Shown piece after piece: positions 48,250 through 57,920 of a DNA stretch of 64,000 nt. A program made the translations under genes and the position numbers. The DNA is taken from positions 1 to 64,000 of the forward strand of contig JAEUPJ010000039.1 in the NCBI GenBank assembly GCA_016790285.1, given 5' to 3'. Positions within the stretch are counted from its first letter, which is position 1; each line of letters starts with the position of its first letter. This DNA is from Roseateles sp. (GTDB lineage Bacteria; Pseudomonadota; Gammaproteobacteria; Burkholderiales; Burkholderiaceae_C). The notes under the pieces were generated by a model. It made no database searches and was not told the DNA's origin. It saw only the letters and a list, made by a program, of their open reading frames with translations.

Positions 48250-48621
48250 TCAGGCCAGCACCAGCTTGGACACGGCGTCCAGCAGCTGCGGCGGGTTGAA
48301 GGGCTTGACGATCCAGGCCTTGGCGCCCGCCTGGCGGCCGCGGTTCTTGGCGTCTTCCTCGCCTTCCGTCGTGAGCATCACGACGGGGATGAAGCGGTGC
48401 CGCGGGTGCTGCTTGATCTGCGTGACGAACGTGATGCCGTCCATGTTGGGCATGTTCACGTCGCAGACGATGAGGTGCACCTTGGGCGCCTTGCCCAGGG
48501 CATCCAGGGCCGCCAGGCCGTCCCCGGCTTCCAGCACGTCATAGCCCGCACGGGTCAGGGCCAGCCGCACGACGGTGCGCAGGGAGGTGGAGTCGTCGAC
48601 GATCAGGATGGTCTTGGCCAT
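48250..48621 (-). CDS. cheY: CheY-like single-domain response regulator
   Basis: 123 residues, receiver only. Acidic pocket VDDST (9-13), phospho-acceptor Asp54 in IVCDVNMPNMDG, Thr in MLTTEGEEDAK and Lys in WIVKPFNPPQLL. Probably the output of the CheA in this operon. Lies 8 bases after the chemoreceptor gene. Whether it talks to the flagellar switch or to another system cannot be read. Confidence 0.93.
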   Translation of the reverse strand: MAKTILIVDDSTSLRTVVRLALTRAGYDVLEAGDGLAALDALGKAPKVHLIVCDVNMPNMDGITFVTQIKQHPRHRFIPVVMLTTEGEEDAKNRGRQAGAKAWIVKPFNPPQLLDAVSKLVLA

Positions 48622-48629
48622 GGGCGTCC

Positions 48630-49817
48630 TCAGAAGAAGGTGGTCTCGATGTGCGTGGCCGCAGCGGATGTGGCGGCGGGGTTGGGCTGGCCGTGGGTGA
48701 CGGCGCGTTGCTCTGCGGTCGTGTAGCCGGCGGCAAGCAGGGCCTGCCAGGCGTGGGTGTCGGGCGCTTCGCCGGTGCTTGCGGCGTCTTGCAGCGCGGC
48801 GCTGGCATCGGCCATGGAGGTGCGCAGCTGGTCCAGGATCTGGTGCACGCGGTCCTGGAACTGGAAGGCCATCAGCAATTGCTCCACCTGCGCCTTGACG
48901 ATCTCGCCCTGGGCGCTCTGGTCGGCGCTGCGCTGCTGCAGCTCGGCGACGGCCGCATTGACCTGGCCGACCACCTGGCTCACCGTCTGCTCCGACGACT
49001 GGATGGCTTCGGTGTCGCGTTCGGCGGTGCGGGTGGCATGCTGCAGGGCCTTTTGCATCTGCTCGTTGAACTCGGTCACCTGGCTGCCGATGCGCCGGCC
49101 GGTTTCGCCCGACTCGGCGGACAGCCGGCGCACCTCGCTCGCGACCACCGCGAAGCCCCGGCCGGCCGGGCCCGCGCGTGCTGCCTCGATGGCGGCGTTG
49201 ATGGAGAGCAGGTTGGTGTGGCGCGCAAGGCTGGAGACGTCTTCGGCCATGCCATGCAGGCGACCGGACGCCTCGCCGAGGGTGCGCACCGTGCCCAGCA
49301 CCTCGTTGCGCGACTGCACGAAGCCGTTGAACTGGTCGAGCAGGCCGCGCAGCTGTTCGTCGCACTGGGCGAGCATGGCCAGCCGGGCCGTCTGCTCGCC
49401 GTCCTGGCCGTCTTGGCCGACCTGGCCGGTGGGACCGATGAGGCCGTCGAGCTGCTGCAGGATGTCGCCGAAGGAGCCCAGCATCTGCTCCACGGCATCG
49501 CGCAGCTGGGTTTGTGCGGTGGTGAGGTGGGTCGCCCAGGTGCGGGCGGCCTCGTCCAGCCGGCCAGCGAGGGCTTGATTCAGCGCGTCGGTGCCGGGCT
49601 TGGGGGCGCCACCCGGTGAGGTACGCAGCTGCCACACCGCCAGCACCGCGGCCAGCGCCCAAAGCACCCAGGCCGCGACCATGCCGCCCGCCAGCAGCGC
49701 GGCACCGGCCAGCGCCCAGGCGGCGCCTGCCGTGGCCCGCGGCCAGCGGCGGGTGACGGGCACCGGGCGCGTCGCCTGGGAGGCAGCGTGTGTTGACGAA
49801 AATGCTGGTTTGATCAT
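48630..49817 (-). CDS. Methyl-accepting chemotaxis-type protein, first gene of the che operon
   Basis: 395 residues from ATG 49817. A Pro/Ala/Arg-rich cytoplasmic start precedes one or two tightly spaced hydrophobic segments (about 32-65), with no periplasmic domain. The signalling hairpin is of a shorter class: [37 protein letters not shown]. Further on, a helix [13 protein letters not shown] resembles the FQD-type end seen in receptors linked to CheD/STAS systems. It ends in HIETTFF. The start is uncertain: no clear ribosome binding site precedes ATG 49817 and the frame stays open upstream. Confidence 0.85.
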   Translation of the reverse strand: MIKPAFSSTHAASQATRPVPVTRRWPRATAGAAWALAGAALLAGGMVAAWVLWALAAVLAVWQLRTSPGGAPKPGTDALNQALAGRLDEAARTWATHLTTAQTQLRDAVEQMLGSFGDILQQLDGLIGPTGQVGQDGQDGEQTARLAMLAQCDEQLRGLLDQFNGFVQSRNEVLGTVRTLGEASGRLHGMAEDVSSLARHTNLLSINAAIEAARAGPAGRGFAVVASEVRRLSAESGETGRRIGSQVTEFNEQMQKALQHATRTAERDTEAIQSSEQTVSQVVGQVNAAVAELQQRSADQSAQGEIVKAQVEQLLMAFQFQDRVHQILDQLRTSMADASAALQDAASTGEAPDTHAWQALLAAGYTTAEQRAVTHGQPNPAATSAAATHIETTFF

Positions 49818-50157
49818 TTGTGAAGCCGGCTTCAGGTGCTTGCTGCGGGTTTTTGCGGGCTGACTCGGTGAATCTGCTTCCGTTTGAATCGTTGATATCA
49901 ATTTTGCCAAATCGAGCGATGAGGTAAAGGCTTTTGGGCCGGGCGGGCGAGCGGCGGCTCGGTTTGTGCGCACTAGTTCGCACTCGTTGGGCGTCGGAGC
50001 ACGCTCGCCGCGCGCTGCGGGCAGGGCTGCGGTGCCTGACGCAAGTCATGGGGTTGCGCGGCATCCGGCACGGACGGCTTCGGCCGACACCGGCACGGCG
50101 GGGCGCCCCTCGCTACGATCCCCGCCACAAGAAACAAAGCAAAAAGATTGCGCTTTC
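49818..50157. other. Divergent intergenic region of the che operon and the GGDEF-EAL gene
   Basis: 340 bases without a convincing gene. The part nearest the che operon is AT-rich and holds the palindrome TTGATATCAA (49892-49901) with TTTTGCC beside it. Leftward promoter boxes here are weak matches only, and I see no clear sigma-28 element. The middle part repeats GTGCG and GCGCAC-type words around 49966-49990. The last 30 bases before ATG 50158 are A-rich (GAAACAAAGCAAAAAG) with no Shine-Dalgarno sequence. Confidence 0.5.
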
Positions 50158-52545
50158 ATGACGCGGGCCGACAGCTTCTGGGATCGATTGCGACGGACCT
50201 TCGAGCTGTACGCCGAGGGTGACGTCGAGTCCGCCCGCATCCGCGCCGAGCACCTGGCACAGCTGTCTCGGCTGACGCCGCTGCTGATGGCGGCCAACCT
50301 GATCTCGGCGAGCCTGGTGTGCCTGGCGGTGGGCACCGCGGGCGGCGCCTGGCTGGTGGGTTGGGTCGCCGGGCTGGGCCTGGTGGCGGCCGGCGGCCTG
50401 TGGAGTTGGTGGAAGGGCCGTGGGCGGCGCCCCGGCAAGGTGTCGGTCAAGGGCTACCGCAACGGCACCTGGCATGCCGCCGTGCTGGGCGCGTGCTGGG
50501 GTCTGGCGGCGGCGTTGTGGTTTGCACCGGCTGCGGCTGCGGAACGTGTGCTGATCGCCACGCTCGTCACCGGCATGCTGGGCGCCGGTGCCTTCGCCCT
50601 GGCCATGCTGCCCTGGGCGAGCCTGGTCTACATCTGGCTCATCGTGGCCGGTGCCCTCGTGGCGCTGTGGCAAGCCGGCGGGACCATCTACCTGGCCGTG
50701 GCCGTCCTGCTGCTGAGTTATGCCGCGGTCGTGTCGTTCGCGGCGCTGGCGCTGGCCCGGCAGTCGACGGCGCTGCTGCGCGCCCGCTACCAGCACGCTC
50801 GCCAGCAACAGGTCGTGTCACTGCTGCTGCGCGACTTTGAGGAGAACGCCAGCGACGCGCTCTGGGAAACCGACGCCAAGGGCCACCTCGTGCACCGGTC
50901 CGCCCGGCTGGCCAGCCTGATGGGCGTGCCGACCGAGCGCCTCGGGGAGGTGAGGCTGCCGCAGTGGTTTGCCAGCCGCTCGCACGAGGCCGGGCCTGTG
51001 CTGGCGGCGTGGGCGCTGGGGCGGCCCTTTCGCGACTTGAAACTGCAGATCGGCCGTGGCGAGCAGGCGCGCTGGTGGGCCATCAGCGCCAAGCCGATCG
51101 CCATTGGCGAGAGTTCCACGGGCGGCGCCTGGCGTGGGGTCATCGCCGACATCACCGAGGCCCAGCGCTTCGAGAACCAGCTGCGCATGCAGGCCGAGCA
51201 GGATGCACTGACTGGCCTGGCCAACCGCCGCGCGCTGATGAACGCTGCCCAGGCCGCCATGGCGCTGGGGCGCCCGGGCTGGCTGCTGTCCATCGACCTG
51301 GATCACTTCAAGGTGGTCAATGACAGCTCGGGCCACTCCGCGGGTGACGAGGTGCTGCGCGTCGTCGCCGGTCGCCTCATGGCCCTGGCGGAAGAGGGCG
51401 ACTTGATCGGGCGCCTGGGCGGCGACGAGTTCGCGATGCTGCGACTGGGCGAAACGCCCCGGCGCGCGCCGCAGGCCATGGCCGCCCTCATCATCGACAA
51501 GCTCAGCGAACCCATCGAGGTGGGCCCGAAGCGGCTGCACGTGGGCGCCAGCGTGGGCCTGGCGAGGCTGGATGCGGGCATAGCCAACGTCGAAGACCTG
51601 ATGGTCAATGCCGACCTGGCCCTGTACGACGCCAAACGCTCCGGCCGCGGCCGCAGCGTGGTCTATGCCAGCTCGCTCGGCGCCGCCAGCCGGCGCATGC
51701 ACACCGTGGAGCAGGCCCTGCGCGAGGGCCTGGCGCAGGGGCAGTTCGAGCTGCACTTCCAGCCCAAGGTCGACGCCCGCACCCTGCAGGCCCTCGGCGT
51801 GGAGGCGCTGATGCGCTGGGAGCACCCGACGCTGGGCTCCATCTCCCCGGGCGAGTTCATCCCGGCAGCCGAGCGCTGCGGGCTCATCCACGAGCTCGGC
51901 GTGCTGGCGCTGCAGCAGGCCTGCCTGGCCGCGCGCGAGCTGTCCTCGCTGAACGTGGCAGTGAACGTGTCACCGCTGCAGCTGATGGAGCCGGCCTTCG
52001 TGGACAGCGTGGAGCAGATCCTGCGCCGCGGCGGCATCGCGCCACAGTTGCTGCACCTGGAAGTGACCGAGTCGCTGATGCTCGAGGACGCGCCGGCCGC
52101 GCTCAAGCGCCTGCACGCGCTGCGCGACCTTGGCGTGCAGGTGGCGCTGGATGACTTTGGGACGGGCTTCTCCTCGCTGGCCTACCTGCGCGCCTTCCCC
52201 TTCCACACGCTGAAGATCGACCGCTCTTTCGTGCGTTCGCTCACCGAGCACGCAGATGCGCGCGCCATCGTGCACACCATCGTGCAGATGGCGGGCGTGC
52301 TGGGCATGCGCACGGTGGCCGAGGGCGTGGAGACCGACCGCGAGCTGGCCGTCATCCGCGCCATCCGCTGCGACGAGGTGCAGGGTTACCTGGTGGCTCG
52401 CCCCATGCCCCTGCCCAAGTTGCGCGACTGGCTGGCCGGCCGGCCCGTGACGGGCCCGGTCGATGAGGTGGACTCGCGCATCTTGCCGTGGCGCACCACC
52501 CACCTCTCGGCCCCGCCGACGACGATGTTCGGCGGCGACGTCTGA
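50158..52545 (+). CDS. Membrane GGDEF-EAL protein (c-di-GMP cyclase/phosphodiesterase)
   Basis: 795 residues. About six membrane helices (residues 40-205), a PAS-like domain (about 235-340: DALWETDAKGHLVHRSARLASLMG), a GGDEF domain with an intact motif at 421-425 (LGGDEFAML) and an EAL domain with E549-A550-L551 (VEALMRWEH), EFIPAAERCGLI, DDFGTGFSSLAYLRAFPF, DRSFV and GVET. Both active sites look complete, so it may make and degrade c-di-GMP. It diverges from the che operon, which ends in a PilZ protein. The A-rich leader has no clear ribosome binding site. Confidence 0.93.
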   Translation: MTRADSFWDRLRRTFELYAEGDVESARIRAEHLAQLSRLTPLLMAANLISASLVCLAVGTAGGAWLVGWVAGLGLVAAGGLWSWWKGRGRRPGKVSVKGYRNGTWHAAVLGACWGLAAALWFAPAAAAERVLIATLVTGMLGAGAFALAMLPWASLVYIWLIVAGALVALWQAGGTIYLAVAVLLLSYAAVVSFAALALARQSTALLRARYQHARQQQVVSLLLRDFEENASDALWETDAKGHLVHRSARLASLMGVPTERLGEVRLPQWFASRSHEAGPVLAAWALGRPFRDLKLQIGRGEQARWWAISAKPIAIGESSTGGAWRGVIADITEAQRFENQLRMQAEQDALTGLANRRALMNAAQAAMALGRPGWLLSIDLDHFKVVNDSSGHSAGDEVLRVVAGRLMALAEEGDLIGRLGGDEFAMLRLGETPRRAPQAMAALIIDKLSEPIEVGPKRLHVGASVGLARLDAGIANVEDLMVNADLALYDAKRSGRGRSVVYASSLGAASRRMHTVEQALREGLAQGQFELHFQPKVDARTLQALGVEALMRWEHPTLGSISPGEFIPAAERCGLIHELGVLALQQACLAARELSSLNVAVNVSPLQLMEPAFVDSVEQILRRGGIAPQLLHLEVTESLMLEDAPAALKRLHALRDLGVQVALDDFGTGFSSLAYLRAFPFHTLKIDRSFVRSLTEHADARAIVHTIVQMAGVLGMRTVAEGVETDRELAVIRAIRCDEVQGYLVARPMPLPKLRDWLAGRPVTGPVDEVDSRILPWRTTHLSAPPTTMFGGDV

Positions 52546-52668
52546 CGGGCGCAGCCGCGCGCTTCCATTCCCCGTTTCACACGGCCTGTCGCTCTGCCTC
52601 AGGCCGATTTGCTTTGCGCGAACACTCGGTTTGCGCGCCGGGAAGGCATCGCTTCACTTCGTAAAAAG

Positions 52669-52684
52669 GATACAAAGTGTCCAC
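52669..52684. promoter_or_regulatory. 16-base dyad element, copy 1 (hydrolase promoter)
   Basis: GATACAAAGTGTCCAC, 48 bases before the start of the secreted hydrolase. It matches three other copies near the TonB receptor. It overlaps CCACAATGTGG (52681-52691), a perfect odd palindrome. The core ACA-N3-TGT gives it dyad symmetry, as for TetR-type operators. The nearby AT-rich stretch GTAAAAAGGATACAAAG could contain the promoter -10 region, so a bound protein would interfere with RNA polymerase. Confidence 0.65.
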
Positions 52685-52732
52685 AATGTGGTTCAGAATG
52701 ACCAGACTGACCCACTTTGGAGGAATCAAGTC

Positions 52733-53974
52733 ATGCGTTGGATGAATCGAACCGGTTCACCGGGCAACAGGTTGAATCTGCTGATATCACCGCTGCTGGC
52801 CCTGGCGCTGGGCGCGGGCGCGGCGAATGCGCAGTTGAACAACGTCGAGCCAGCCTTGGGCGAATCTGTGGTCTTTATTGCTCCAAAAGCTGCCGGGCAG
52901 CCGCAACTCGAGGTGTCGCTGTTCAGCAGCCCCAACCCTGAACTCGCCCGGCCGCTGGTGGTGCTCAACCACGGCATGGCCCCGGGTGGCCCGCGCTGGA
53001 ACCCGCGCTACCGGCCGGACACCTTGATCCGCTACTTCACGTCGCGCGGCTACGTGGTGGCTGCGCCCATGCGCGCCGGCTACGCCGATTCCAGCGGTGT
53101 GCCGAACGACCCGTACTGCGCCGCGACCTACGACTTCGCACAGAGGGAAGCCGAGAGCGTCCGCCAGGCCGTGGACTACCTGGTCGCGCAACCGGGCTTG
53201 CGCGTTGACCCAAAGCGTGTGGTCGTGGTTGGGCATTCGGCGGGCGGGCTCGCCTCGTTGGCCTACGCCGCACGGCCGGCAGCCGGCGTGCGAGGCGTCA
53301 TCAACCTGGCCGGCGGCTGGCGCGCCTCCGCCAATGTGGGCTGGTGTGACTGGAGTGCACGCGCCGCGAGCGCTTGGCAGCGCCTGGGCCTGCAGGTGCG
53401 GGTGCCGAGCCTGTGGCAGTACGCGAGCAACGACACCGACTTCTTCCCGAGCAACCTCGCGCGCAATTGGGTCCAGGCCTATGCCAGTGGCGGCGCGCCC
53501 GTCACCTTCGTCTCTCTGGACAACGTGGACACCCGCCGCGTGGCGGCCCACGTGCTCTGGGAGGACCAGCCGAACATGGATCGCGCGGCGCCCGACCTGG
53601 ACCGGTTCCTCGTCTCGCTGGGGCTGCCTGCCGCTCCGCTGTGGGCCTCGCCCCAGGGCGGCAATGACCCCTGGCCGGCGGGCAGCTCGCCCTCGCAGCT
53701 GTCCGACCTGACGGCCGCCTCGACGCTGCCGATGCCGGCCTCCACCAGCGCGCAGCAAGGGTTCGAGGACTTCAAGCGCCTGCCACAGCGGCCCCGGGCC
53801 TTCGTGATGTCGCTGGACGGCAACTGGTTCTTCTATCGCTCCGGGAGTTTTCGCCCGGCCAACGAGATGCTGCGCACCTGCCGGCAGGCCGCCAACATGC
53901 CCTGCCGCGTGATCGCCCAGGGAGAGAAGATGGCCTACCCGCTCAACTTGACGGAGCCCAACGACACGCCCTGA
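52733..53974 (+). CDS. Secreted alpha/beta hydrolase
   Basis: 413 residues from ATG 52733 (GGAGGAA 7-8 bases upstream). Signal peptide ends near GAANAQ (about residue 34). Alpha/beta-hydrolase fold with PLVVLNHGMAPGG (oxyanion region), RGYVVAAPMRAGYADS, nucleophile Ser169 in VVVGHSAGGLASLAYAA, and an acidic residue near DNVDTRR. Matches the dienelactone-hydrolase/acetyl-xylan-esterase side of the family. The last roughly 60 residues (FEDFKRLPQRPRAFVMSL to LNLTEPNDTP) form a separate small unit. Substrate unknown; sharing a promoter element with a TonB receptor suggests it prepares a ligand for uptake. Confidence 0.88.
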   Translation: MRWMNRTGSPGNRLNLLISPLLALALGAGAANAQLNNVEPALGESVVFIAPKAAGQPQLEVSLFSSPNPELARPLVVLNHGMAPGGPRWNPRYRPDTLIRYFTSRGYVVAAPMRAGYADSSGVPNDPYCAATYDFAQREAESVRQAVDYLVAQPGLRVDPKRVVVVGHSAGGLASLAYAARPAAGVRGVINLAGGWRASANVGWCDWSARAASAWQRLGLQVRVPSLWQYASNDTDFFPSNLARNWVQAYASGGAPVTFVSLDNVDTRRVAAHVLWEDQPNMDRAAPDLDRFLVSLGLPAAPLWASPQGGNDPWPAGSSPSQLSDLTAASTLPMPASTSAQQGFEDFKRLPQRPRAFVMSLDGNWFFYRSGSFRPANEMLRTCRQAANMPCRVIAQGEKMAYPLNLTEPNDTP

Positions 53975-53980
53975 CCAGGG

Positions 53981-54853
53981 TCAGGCCGCTCCCGGCGCCG
54001 GTGCTTCGCCGGTGCCGGCGGCGGCGCCCGGGCCCATCAGGCCCGGGTCCTGGTGGCCGTCGGCCTGGTAGGTGCCGAAGCCCACCATGATGCGTCGCGA
54101 CGCACCCTCGCGATGGCCGTCCAGCGCCTCGCGCTCCACCACCAGCCGGTTCAGCCGGTTCATCAGCTGAACGCCTTCGCGCTGTGCGGTCGAGCAGATC
54201 AGGTGGGCCGATTCCTCGGTCAGCCGATGCCCATAGACCACGTTGAAGCCGAAGCCCGGGATGGGCTGTTCGTGCAGGTAGACCTGGTCGAAACCGTTGA
54301 GCAGGTCGGCCACCATCTCGCTGAGCAGCAGTCCGGTGCCCGCGGCACCTTCGACGACGCCGGTGGAGCGCCGCTGCACCAGCACCACGCGGTCATGCTC
54401 GTCCAGCGCGACGAAGCCCTTGCGCAGCCATTCATCGAGCAGCGCGCGGGCACGGATGTCCTTGTTGACGCGCTCCACCAGCGCCTCGAACGAGCGGGCG
54501 CCGCCCTGGCGCTGGGTGCGGGGCAGGGGAAGCATGTCGCCGTTGGCGTCCATGAAGTCCAGCGACGAGGTCCAGGCGTCCAGCACCAGGCGCTCGATGC
54601 TCGGGCGCGGGGCGGGCGGGGCGTCGGCACTCTCGCGCAGGGCGCGCACCTCACGGCGCGGCAGGCCGGTGAGCAGGCTCACGCGGCTGTCGGAGTTGGG
54701 CTTGCCCTTGACGGGCTCGAACTCCGTGGCGACCTCGAAGTAGACCGATCGCAGCAGCTTGCAGAAGGCCTGGTAGGTGATGCCGCTGGAGATGGCGATG
54801 CGCACCAGTCGGCGGAGCAGGTAGCGCAGCAGGGGCGAGAAATCGAAGTGCAT
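53981..54853 (-). CDS. DUF6502-family protein
   Basis: 290 residues. The start matches the DUF6502 pattern: LLRRLVRIAISSGITYQAFCKLLRSVYFEVA, then SDSRVSLLTGLPRREVRAL, which looks like a helix-turn-helix. It has SSLDFMDANGDMLPLP and a long helical C-terminal part ending in a Gly/Pro/Ala tail. No signal peptide or membrane segment. A DNA-binding role is suggested by the HTH-like start but is not shown. Convergent with the hydrolase (6 bases between stops) and downstream of the TonB receptor. Confidence 0.85.
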   Translation of the reverse strand: MHFDFSPLLRYLLRRLVRIAISSGITYQAFCKLLRSVYFEVATEFEPVKGKPNSDSRVSLLTGLPRREVRALRESADAPPAPRPSIERLVLDAWTSSLDFMDANGDMLPLPRTQRQGGARSFEALVERVNKDIRARALLDEWLRKGFVALDEHDRVVLVQRRSTGVVEGAAGTGLLLSEMVADLLNGFDQVYLHEQPIPGFGFNVVYGHRLTEESAHLICSTAQREGVQLMNRLNRLVVEREALDGHREGASRRIMVGFGTYQADGHQDPGLMGPGAAAGTGEAPAPGAA

Positions 54854-54881
54854 GCAAGGGCCGCCGAGCGGGGCGGGCAGG

Positions 54882-54916
54882 GGTGGCGGGGCCAGCCCCC
54901 ATTCTGGCCCGCCACC
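54882..54916. other. Long hairpin between the TonB receptor and the DUF6502 gene
   Basis: GGTGGCGGGGCCAG pairs with CTGGCCCGCCACC (13 pairs with one bulged G) around an 8-base loop. No T-tract follows on either strand, so it is not a standard terminator. On the minus strand it lies 30 bases after the receptor stop and before the DUF6502 start. It might protect the receptor mRNA 3' end or reduce read-through. Confidence 0.5.
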
Positions 54917-54946
54917 ACGGCGGCGGGTCAGGTGGTCGCCCCAGGG

Positions 54947-57709
54947 TCAGAACGTGTGCCGTGCCGACACCGCCAGCTGCCGGCCCGCGGGCGAGTACCA
55001 GTAGGTGTTGCCCGTCGGCGCGGTCGGGGTGAACGGCATGCGGGCGTTGGTGACGTTGAGCAGGTTCACGCGCACCGTCCAGTCCTTGCCGGCGCTGTAG
55101 GCCGCCGCCAGGTCCAGCGTCGTGTAAGGCGCAACGTTGCAACTGCCCAGGTAGCGCGTGCCGGTGCAGGTCTGGCCCGCCTGCGTCGACGCGAAACCCG
55201 ACAGATGGTTGATCGCGGCGTTGAGGTCCCACGGGCCGGGCGACCAGCCGAAGTTGACGCTGCCGCGCAGGCGCGGGTTGCCGAGTGTTCCGGTGCGGAC
55301 CTCCCATGCGGCGTCCAGCGTGCTCTGCACGCGGAAGCGGTCCACGTAGGTCATGTCCACCCGGACCCGCAGCGGCGCCGTGCCCGGCAGCGGCAGGCGG
55401 GAGTCGAGCGTCACGTCGACGCCGCGCACTTGCGTGCGGCCCTGGTTCAGGTAGAGCTGGTCCACCGTCGAGATGCGGCCTGCAATGGACTGGCCGGGCA
55501 CGCTCTCGGTGTCCAGCGGCAGGCGGTGCACGCGGCCGGCGTACAGCGGGTTGCTGCTGCCCTCGTTGTCGATCAGCAGCTGCTGGTCGACGAAGGTGAT
55601 CTCGTTCTTGCGACGGAACTCCCAGTAGTCGACCGTGAGCGTCATGTCGCGCAGCGGCTCGGCCACGAGGCCCAGCGCATAGGCGGTGGAGCGCTCGGGC
55701 TTGAGGTCCTTGTTGGCCTTCACGACGCCGCTGTTGTTGTAGCCGTCGCAGTCCACGTTGAACTGGCCGCAGCGCAGCGGGTCGAAGTCCACGGACGAGA
55801 ACAGCGGCGTGTCGGAGCTGGCGGATTCGTTGAGGGACGGCGCCCGAAAGCCGCGCGACACGCTGCCGCGCAGCTTGAGCTGCCGCACGGGCGTCCACGC
55901 GACTGCCAGCTTGGGTGTGACGGAGGAGCCGTAGTCGGAGTAGTGGTCCGCGCGCAGCGCGAGCTGCGACTGCAGCGTCTTGGTGAAGGGCAGGCTCAGT
56001 TCGGTGAAGGCGGACATCACGTTGCGGCTGCCCTCGGTGCGGCCGGCCACCTGCAGGTACACACCGCCCGAGTAGATGCGGTCGTCCGGGTGGTAGTTGC
56101 GCTCTTCATGGCGCGCCTCGGCACCCGCGGCCACCGCGATCGGGCCACCGGGCAGCCGGCCGATCTCGCCGCTGACCTTGGCATCCACCATGGTGAACGA
56201 AGCGCGGCCGTGGTCGATCGGGTTGATGCGCAATTGCGCCGCCGTGACCTTGCCCTGGCTCGGGTGCTCGAAGTCGTAGGTGCCGTTGAGCACCGCATCG
56301 CGCAGCACGGGCAGGCTGATTCGATTCAGGTAGGACACCTCGGCCGTGTCCTGCGCATGCATGAGGGCGGTCTCCCACTCCCAGCCGCTTGTTGCGCCGC
56401 GCACGCCCACGAGCAGGCGACCCGACTGGTTGGTGACGTCGATGCCCTGCTTGCCCACGTCGGCAAACGAGTAGGTGATGCCGGCGGGTTGGCCGGGGAA
56501 GGGGTTGTTCGGGTGGCCCGCCGGCAGGTACTGCGGCACGAAGGCGACGCCGCCATCGCGGCCGTTGGGCGTGGCGCCAAGGCCTGCGCCGAAAGGCACC
56601 GCCCAGTCGCGCTGGTGGTTGGTGAGCCGGTTCAGCGACAGCTCGCCGAACAACGACGTGCCGCCCCCCAGCGCCAGCTCTGCACGGCTGAAGACGGCTG
56701 TGCGCTGCTGCGGCGAGACGTACTGCGCCGCGTCCGTCCAGTAGCTGTAGCCGCACAGGTTCAGGGCCGGGGTGAAGGTGCTGTTGAACGCCCAGCGCTG
56801 GTCGGCGGGGCAGTTGGGCGACGAGCGGCCACTGCGAGTGTTCACGAAGGAGGCGCCCGACTGGTCATCGAACGACACGCCGCCGTAGTAGTTCGGTGTC
56901 GGTGAGAAGCGGCTCGTGCCGGGCCGGCCCGTGTAGTAGAACGAGGTGTCGCGGTGGCGGGGGTCGATCACGCGGTCTGCGACGTCGCGCAGCATCACCT
57001 CGTCGCGGTGAAACAGGTCCAGCGTGGCCATCCAGTTCCAGCCATCACGCATCAGGTCGCCGCGGCCCACGGTCACCGCGGCAGATTGCGTGCCGAAGCC
57101 GCCATCGACGCTTGTGCGCATCTGCGCACCGGCCTCGGCGCCTTGGAAGTCGCTGCGCAGGATCAGGTTGACGACGCCCGCCATCGCGTCCGAGCCATAG
57201 ATGGCCGATGCGCCGTCCTTCAGCACCTCGATGCGCTGGATGGCTGCACTCGGAATGGCGTCGATGTTGACGAAGTTGGTCCGCCCGTTGTTGATATCGG
57301 GCACGCTGTAGGGCACCACGCGCCGGCCGTTGACCAGCACGAGCGTGGCCGTAGGCCCAAGGCTGCGCAGCGAGATGCCGGCCGCGCCGTAGGCGAAGCT
57401 GTTGAAGGAGTTGGCGTCGGTCAAGCCGTTGGCGCCATTGGCCGAGAGGGTCTGCAGCACCTCCGTCACCGAGGCTTTCCCGCTGCGCCGGATGTCCTCG
57501 GCGGTGATGACCTGCACCGGCAGGGCGGTTTCCGCGTCCACGCGGCGGATGTTGGAGCCCGTCACCAGGATGCGTTCCAGCTTGGCGGGCTCGGCGGCTT
57601 CGGTGCCTGGACTCGGGGCCTGAGCCTGGGCTTGAGCCAGGTGGCAGCACAGCGCTGCGGCCAGCGCCAAGCCGTGTCGAGGAATTCGGCACCCGTGATT
57701 GCGATTCAT
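54947..57709 (-). CDS. TonB-dependent outer-membrane receptor
   Basis: 920 residues from ATG 57709 (GGAGGG upstream). Signal peptide ends near AQAQA (about residue 35). Plug domain from [36 protein letters not shown] (positions about 47-85) through [17 protein letters not shown] and [28 protein letters not shown]-type motifs, then a 22-strand barrel with [13 protein letters not shown] and [14 protein letters not shown], ending in the OmpA-like final aromatic VSARHTF. This Ser/Asn-rich, [14 protein letters not shown] type resembles receptors for carbohydrates or other organics rather than siderophores. Two dyad elements lie in its promoter region. Confidence 0.93.
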   Translation of the reverse strand: [920 protein letters not shown]

Positions 57710-57773
57710 GACTTGCCCTCCGCGCCCCTGGGCGCTCCACCGTGGCAGCACGACCCCCACCCCAGGGGTCAAT

Positions 57774-57820
57774 GAGACAAACTGTCCACGCTTTTGGGAA
57801 GTGTGAGACGAAATGTCCAC
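57774..57820. promoter_or_regulatory. 16-base dyad element, copies 2 and 3 (TonB receptor promoter)
   Basis: GAGACAAACTGTCCAC at 57774-57789 and GAGACGAAATGTCCAC at 57805-57820. They are direct repeats with starts 31 bases apart, close to three helical turns, so bound dimers would face the same side. Copy 2 has a perfect GACA-N3-TGTC dyad; copy 3 is GAC-N5-GTC. They are 65-111 bases upstream of the receptor start codon. Together with copies 1 and 4 they define GA[TG]AC[AG]AAN[TC]GTCCAC. Confidence 0.7.
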
Positions 57821-57920
57821 TCCGCGTGGCGGGAGGAACCCTAGGGGCCGGGAGGCTTCGTCAAAAGGAGGAGGTGCGGCGAATCGACCCGGGCGAGGGC
57901 GACAACAATGGTGCGTGCTG

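Noticed and set aside
54053-56905. A 950-codon plus-strand frame across the DUF6502 and TonB genes
   Set aside because: Antisense shadow spanning two real genes; the composition is typical of high-GC antisense frames.
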